From DAIOEK01 sp964600595 (GTDB taxonomy: Bacteria; Chloroflexota; Anaerolineae; Anaerolineales; Anaerolineaceae), in contig CAZRKL010000093.1 of the NCBI GenBank assembly GCA_964600595.1, positions 1 through 10,555 on the forward strand: a stretch of DNA of 10,555 nucleotides, in the 5' to 3' direction. Position 1 is the stretch's first letter, and each line of letters starts with the position of its first letter. Positions 6,732 through 10,555 of the stretch are shown in pieces. Under the pieces are notes generated by a model, which was not told the DNA's origin, did no database searches, and was given only the letters and a program-made list of their open reading frames with translations. The translations under genes were made by a program, and so were the position numbers.

Positions 6732-7640
6732 ATGGATCAAAATCAATTTGATATAAAAAATGCAATATCAGGGGTGCTGGTTGTAGATAAACCAATCGGG
6801 ATGACCTCTCATGATGTGGTTCAGGTAATTCGGAATGGAACCAATATTCGTCGAGCAGGTCATACTGGCACGCTCGATCCACGCGCATCTGGTGTGCTGG
6901 TTGTACTGGTCGGACCCGCTGTGCGGTTGAGTGAATACATCTCTGCATCTGACAAACGCTATCAGGCAATTGTCCGTCTCGGCGCCACCACAGATACGTA
7001 CGATGAAGAAGGCAAGGTCACTGCATCCTCTACTGTTGAAATAACTGAAGCGCAATTCGAAGAATCACTCAAACAGTATGTTGGAGAAATCGAGCAGGTT
7101 CCACCGCCGTATTCAGCGGTTAAAGTGCATGGTCGAAAAGCGTATGAAATGGCGCGTGAAGGGAAAGAAGTTGACCTGGCTCCCCGTAAGATCACTGTTT
7201 ACAGCCTGGAATTGCTTGAATGGGCGCCTCCCGAGGCGGTGATAGATGTCTATTGCTCTTCAGGCACCTATGTCCGCTCTCTGGCGAATGACCTGGGCAA
7301 ATCTCTTGGTTGTGGAGCTTACCTGGTGGGTCTCCGCCGCACCAAGAGCGGGAGATTCACCCTCCGTGACGCGGTGCCGCTGCGCAAGCTGCGCGAAGCA
7401 TTTGAACAGGGGAACTGGTATCAGTACCTCATTCCGGCTGCCGAAGCCCTAACCGAATGGCCTGCGGTGGAACTTAATGCCGACCAGGTGGATTCCATAC
7501 GGCACGGTCACCGGGTTCCAGCGGAAGAGGGTTCGACCGGTTGGGCGCGCGGTGTCAGTGAACAGGGAGAGCTGGTTGCCCTGCTCGAAGCCGATACCGA
7601 AGCATCTGAGTGGCAGCCCAAAAAAGTTTTTTTCTCCTGA
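6732..7640 (+). CDS. truB: tRNA pseudouridine(55) synthase TruB
   Basis: TruB isomerises uridine 55 in the T-loop of tRNAs to pseudouridine. The 302 residues show the catalytic motif GHTGTLDPRASGVL (43-56) with the essential Asp at 49. The other family motifs are present: KRYQAIVRLG (75-84), PPPYSAVKVHGRKAYEMAREG (124-144), and SSGTYVRSLANDLG (176-189) followed by LRRTKSGRF (201-209). A C-terminal region of about 80 residues completes a normal-length protein. The ATG at 6732 has AGGGG (6720-6724) seven bases upstream. The gene follows nrnA by 29 bases, with no terminator between them. Confidence 0.97.
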   Translation: MDQNQFDIKNAISGVLVVDKPIGMTSHDVVQVIRNGTNIRRAGHTGTLDPRASGVLVVLVGPAVRLSEYISASDKRYQAIVRLGATTDTYDEEGKVTASSTVEITEAQFEESLKQYVGEIEQVPPPYSAVKVHGRKAYEMAREGKEVDLAPRKITVYSLELLEWAPPEAVIDVYCSSGTYVRSLANDLGKSLGCGAYLVGLRRTKSGRFTLRDAVPLRKLREAFEQGNWYQYLIPAAEALTEWPAVELNADQVDSIRHGHRVPAEEGSTGWARGVSEQGELVALLEADTEASEWQPKKVFFS

Positions 7641-7677
7641 CAGTTCCAGCAATCACTTCTAAAACCGGATCGCACCT

Positions 7678-8598
7678 ATGCAGCATTACAGCGGATTACC
7701 AGAAAAACAAATTGGCGATACCTGGCTGACGATTGGATCATTTGATGGTGTCCATATTGGTCACCAAAAACTGATTTCAGACCTGGTGGCAGGTGCGCAC
7801 AAAGCAAATTGCCTGGCGGGTGTGCTGACTTTTGTGCCGCATCCGGCGGAAGTTCTTCGCGGATTACCCGATGGGTTTTATCTATCCTCTCCAGACGAAA
7901 AAAACAAATTGCTCTCAACTCTTGGTGTAGACTTTGTGCTCAGTCTGCCTTTCACAAAAGAAATCGCAGGCTGGCAGGCGAACACCTTTCTCGAGATGGT
8001 TACAAATGCCATACAGGTAAGACGCCTGATTGTGGGTGAAGGTTTTGCCCTGGGTAAGGGAAGAGCTGGCACTACCGCTGTGCTGGAAGAAACGGGCAAA
8101 GTTTTCAATTACGAACTCCAAACTGTTAAACCATACACCCTCAAAGGAGATATTTGCTCCTCCAGCCTAATCCGGTCGGTTCTTGCCCTGGGCGATGTAG
8201 AGAAAGCCAACCAGTTGCTGGGTAGGGAATATTCTGTGGAAGGGAAAATTGTCCACGGAGATGGGCGTGGTCACAAAATCGGTTTTCCCACAGCCAATGT
8301 TCAATTGCCACCCAAGCGGCTGCTACCTGCCAACGGCGTTTATGTGTGCAGGGTGACCGTCTCAGGTGGATCCTATATAGGGGTGGCAAATATTGGTGTG
8401 CGCCCCACTTTCATTGATCAACCAACCAATCCGGTTTTTGAAATTCACCTGCTGGATTTCTCTGGCGATCTGTATGGTTCCGAACTATCGGTATCATTCC
8501 TGCGCAGGTTACGGGAAGAGAAAAAATTCTTTTCGGTAAATCAATTGGTCCAGCAAATTGAGCTGGATATACTCGAGGCAAGAAAGGTACCCGCATGA
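7678..8598 (+). CDS. ribF: Bifunctional riboflavin kinase / FAD synthetase RibF
   Basis: RibF phosphorylates riboflavin to FMN and adenylylates FMN to FAD. The N-terminal nucleotidyltransferase half has GSFDGVHIGHQ (20-30), the FALGKGRAG loop (123-131) and SSSLIR (161-166). The C-terminal kinase half has VHGDGRGHKIGFPTANV (192-208), PANGVYV (about 217-223), NIGVRPTF (238-245) and the catalytic-type Glu of FEIHLLDF (E255). The length of 306 residues is normal for the two-domain enzyme. The start at 7678 has only a weak GGA (7667-7669), so translation may rely on coupling to truB, which ends 37 bases upstream. No FMN riboswitch could fit in that gap. The 3' end overlaps the next gene by four bases. 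Confidence 0.96.
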   Translation: MQHYSGLPEKQIGDTWLTIGSFDGVHIGHQKLISDLVAGAHKANCLAGVLTFVPHPAEVLRGLPDGFYLSSPDEKNKLLSTLGVDFVLSLPFTKEIAGWQANTFLEMVTNAIQVRRLIVGEGFALGKGRAGTTAVLEETGKVFNYELQTVKPYTLKGDICSSSLIRSVLALGDVEKANQLLGREYSVEGKIVHGDGRGHKIGFPTANVQLPPKRLLPANGVYVCRVTVSGGSYIGVANIGVRPTFIDQPTNPVFEIHLLDFSGDLYGSELSVSFLRRLREEKKFFSVNQLVQQIELDILEARKVPA

Positions 8599-10007
8599 CG
8601 AATTTATCACGCCAGGTTTACCTCCTCAACCCGAAAGAGTTCAGCCCCGAAACAATAGCCGTTGCCTTTGCCAAGACTTCCCGTTCACCGGAATCGTTCA
8701 TGGATATTGCCCGCGACCTCTCGGAAGAAAAGAGTGCGGAGTTTAATGAAAAATGGGTGGTGGGTTATGGGCACTCTTCGGTCGCGGAACATGCGGTTCT
8801 GCATATTGCAATCGAGAATGCCTCCAGGCTGGCGGTCGAGACAATTGAATCCAGCCGGCTTGCATCTTTTACAGAAAAATCCACCCGTTATCAAAAGTGG
8901 TCATCTGATGCATTCTTTACCCCACACGAGATTATTGCGGCAGGTATGCAGCCAGAGTACACACAGGCGTGTGCCCGGCTGTTTGAAGCCTATGAACGCT
9001 CATTGCCCCTGTGTCGCGAGGTGATCGCCTCGAGTTGCCCACGCAACCAGGGGGAAAGTGACGCTTCGTATGAGCGCCGTCTGAAGTCAGTTTATGTCGA
9101 TTCCAGCCGCTTTCTATTACCTGCAGCTGCCCTTGCCAATGTAGGGATGACGGTTAACGCGCGAATACTTGAACACCTGATTTCAAAAATGCTCAGCCAT
9201 CCGCTTGCCGAAGTCCGAAATATTGGGGAAGAAATCAAAAAGGTTGCCGTGGCAGAAGTTCCCACCCTTGTGAAATATGCCAATGAGAATCCGTATCTGG
9301 CAGGTCAGGTAGAAGTAAACCTCATGTCTGAACCACCAAATCCACCGGGCGATGACTTTTGCCGTCTTGTTGATTACACTTCAGATGGAGAAGACCGCTT
9401 TCTAACATCCCTTCTGTATCGCTCTGGCTTGTCTGATTTTGCTGCCTGTTCTCAGCAGGTGGGGGGGATGTCTGATGTTGAGAAACACACCCTGATGGAT
9501 TCCGCACTGGCGAAAATGGGCAAGTTTGATTATCCACCCCGTGAAGCGGAATATATATTCTACACATTTGATACGGTCATGGATCAGGGCGCATACTATG
9601 AAGTTAAACGTCACCGCATGATGACTCAATCTCCCCAGCAGCTCACCTGCTCTCTCGGGTATGCCACACCAAATCTCTTCCGGCAGGCCGGTTTTGAAGC
9701 GGATTATTGCTCGGTGATGGCAGACACAATGGCAGTGTATGAAAAGGTCAAATCGGTTGCGCCTCTGGCTGCTGCTTACCTCGTCCCGAATGGATTTTAC
9801 CGCCGGGTTCTGCTGACGATGAATCTGCGCGAAGCTTTCCACTTCATCCAGATTCGCTCAGCGCCGGGTGCGCATTACTCTGTCCGTCTGCTCGCACAAA
9901 AAATGGCCGACCAGATCCGGCAGGTACATCCCCGGTTGGGATCATATCTGCGCGTGAATCCCAACGAAACCTGGCAGTCTGTCCTCCAGGATAATTTTGT
10001 CGTGTAA
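8595..10007 (+). CDS. Tandem two-domain ThyX-like (flavin-dependent thymidylate synthase family) protein
   Basis: ThyX enzymes methylate dUMP to dTMP using FAD, NADPH and methylene-tetrahydrofolate. This 470-residue protein is about twice the usual ThyX length and reads as two ThyX-type halves (about 1-230 and 255-455). Half 1 has GHSSVAEH (59-66), SSRLASFTEKSTRY (86-99), and NAR...HLISKM (188-199). Half 2 has KRHRMMTQSPQQLT (338-351) and NLREAFHFIQIR (410-421) followed by APGAHYSVR. Compared with the family signature RHRxxSxxExSxRY, half 1 lost RH and half 2 lost ExSxRY; the arginine known in Thermotoga ThyX as R174 is present in half 2 (R421) but is Met (199) in half 1. Function as a composite thymidylate synthase is inference; it could also be a divergent paralogue with another role. 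The ATG overlaps the ribF stop as ATGA, with AGAAAGG (8581-8587) seven bases ahead. Confidence 0.85.
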   Translation: MTNLSRQVYLLNPKEFSPETIAVAFAKTSRSPESFMDIARDLSEEKSAEFNEKWVVGYGHSSVAEHAVLHIAIENASRLAVETIESSRLASFTEKSTRYQKWSSDAFFTPHEIIAAGMQPEYTQACARLFEAYERSLPLCREVIASSCPRNQGESDASYERRLKSVYVDSSRFLLPAAALANVGMTVNARILEHLISKMLSHPLAEVRNIGEEIKKVAVAEVPTLVKYANENPYLAGQVEVNLMSEPPNPPGDDFCRLVDYTSDGEDRFLTSLLYRSGLSDFAACSQQVGGMSDVEKHTLMDSALAKMGKFDYPPREAEYIFYTFDTVMDQGAYYEVKRHRMMTQSPQQLTCSLGYATPNLFRQAGFEADYCSVMADTMAVYEKVKSVAPLAAAYLVPNGFYRRVLLTMNLREAFHFIQIRSAPGAHYSVRLLAQKMADQIRQVHPRLGSYLRVNPNETWQSVLQDNFVV

Positions 10008-10027
10008 GTGAGTTGCTCTCGATTGGG

Positions 10028-10555
10028 TTAATTCGCCGCGGGTGTATTAAGGCTAAAGAAGAATGTTGTACCCTGGTTGTAGGTGCTCTCGAACCAGATT
10101 CGTCCCTGTTGTAACTCCACCAGCCTCTTGGTAATATACAATCCCAACCCGGTGCCGGGGATATCACGCAATTGCACATCTTCTGTGCGGTAGTATCGCT
10201 GGAAGATACGCTTTTGGTCTTCCTTCTTGATTCCTATGCCTGTATCGGTCACAGAAAAAATCACTTCTTCATCTGCGCGATTGGCAGCGATGGTGATCTT
10301 CCCGCCAGGCAGCGTGTATTTTGCAGCGTTACTGAGCAGGTTTATGAATATCTGCGCCAGCCGGCTCCCATCTGCCTGAATGGCTGGCAGATCCTCAAAG
10401 CCGTTCGTGATGAGCAGCAGCCCTTTTTCTTCAAGTTGAGGTAACAAATCGGTGATGACTTCCTTGAGTACCAGGGCGGCGTCTACCTGTGAAACAACCA
10501 CCTTCACCCGGCCGGTGTCCAGCTTGGATGCATCCAGCAGATCATTAATCAGTTC
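10028..10555 (-). CDS. Sensor histidine kinase, C-terminal part, N-terminus cut by window edge
   Basis: This is the kinase end of a two-component sensor, which autophosphorylates a histidine and passes the phosphate to a response regulator. The 175 visible residues begin in the second helix of the dimerisation domain (LINDLLDASKLDTG); the phospho-accepting His lies beyond the right edge. The ATP-binding domain is complete: N box NLLSNAAKYT, G1 box DTGIGI, F box FQRYYR, G2 box GTGLGLYITKRL and a final GTTFFF strand. The protein stops right after the catalytic domain, with no receiver domain. Its sensory input and any partner regulator cannot be seen. It converges on the thyX-like gene with only 20 bases between stop codons, and no intrinsic terminator is evident there. 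Confidence 0.93.
   Translation of the reverse strand, partial: ELINDLLDASKLDTGRVKVVVSQVDAALVLKEVITDLLPQLEEKGLLLITNGFEDLPAIQADGSRLAQIFINLLSNAAKYTLPGGKITIAANRADEEVIFSVTDTGIGIKKEDQKRIFQRYYRTEDVQLRDIPGTGLGLYITKRLVELQQGRIWFESTYNQGTTFFFSLNTPAAN

Noticed and set aside
7641..7677. Possible FMN riboswitch before ribF
   Set aside because: The gap is only 37 bases and has none of the conserved RFN element helices, which need well over 100 bases.
8695..9024. Possibility that the 470-residue gene is two genes joined by a sequencing or frameshift error
   Set aside because: The frame is continuous, with no internal stop, and the linker between halves (about residues 231-254) is ordinary. Each half shows complementary rather than random decay, which fits a genuine fused protein.
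9935..9965. 8-bp inverted repeat GTTGGGAT / ATCCCAAC near the end of the thyX-like gene
   Set aside because: It is inside coding sequence with a 15-base loop and no following T run, so it is not an intrinsic terminator. A chance match constrained by codons is likely.
10008..10027. Terminator between the convergent thyX-like and histidine kinase genes
   Set aside because: The 20 bases contain no inverted repeat or T run. Termination must be Rho-dependent or lie inside the opposite gene.

Overview
The window looks like a piece of a Chloroflexota (Anaerolineae-like) chromosome of moderate GC. This is inferred from gene order and protein style: a compact IF-2, a NusA with a long acidic/basic C-terminal extension, and a duplicated ThyX-like protein. 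No 16S or other taxonomic marker is present, so the assignment is tentative. No mobile elements, tRNA/rRNA genes or CRISPR arrays were found.

Layout: (1) 1-990, minus strand: N-terminal 330 residues of a GH13 alpha-glucosidase running off the left edge. (2) 991-1177: a divergent intergenic region with candidate promoters for both directions and a perfect 9-bp inverted repeat in the nusA leader. (3) 1178-10007, plus strand: one tightly packed operon-like run, nusA - ylxR - infB - rbfA - nrnA - truB - ribF - thyX-like. (4) 10028-10555, minus strand: C-terminal end of a sensor histidine kinase converging on the operon and running off the right edge.

The central block is the classical transcription/translation cluster. 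NusA governs elongation and antitermination, YlxR is a small RNA-binding regulator, IF-2 delivers initiator tRNA, RbfA matures the 30S subunit, NrnA degrades nanoRNA and pAp, TruB makes tRNA pseudouridine 55, and RibF makes FMN and FAD. Two usual members are absent from their normal places: rimP is not upstream of nusA, and rpsO/pnp do not follow ribF. Instead the FAD-producing ribF overlaps by 4 bases a gene for a two-domain ThyX-like, presumably FAD-dependent, protein.

The most notable signal is that 470-residue protein. It has two ThyX-type halves whose signature motifs are degraded in complementary ways: the first half keeps the S..ExSxRY part and has lost RH, and the second keeps RHR and the C-terminal arginine and has lost ExSxRY. 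A second signal is the 120-bp ylxR-infB gap, which holds three successive potential hairpins and five GATC sites in 58 bp, where many bacteria have an L7Ae-like gene.
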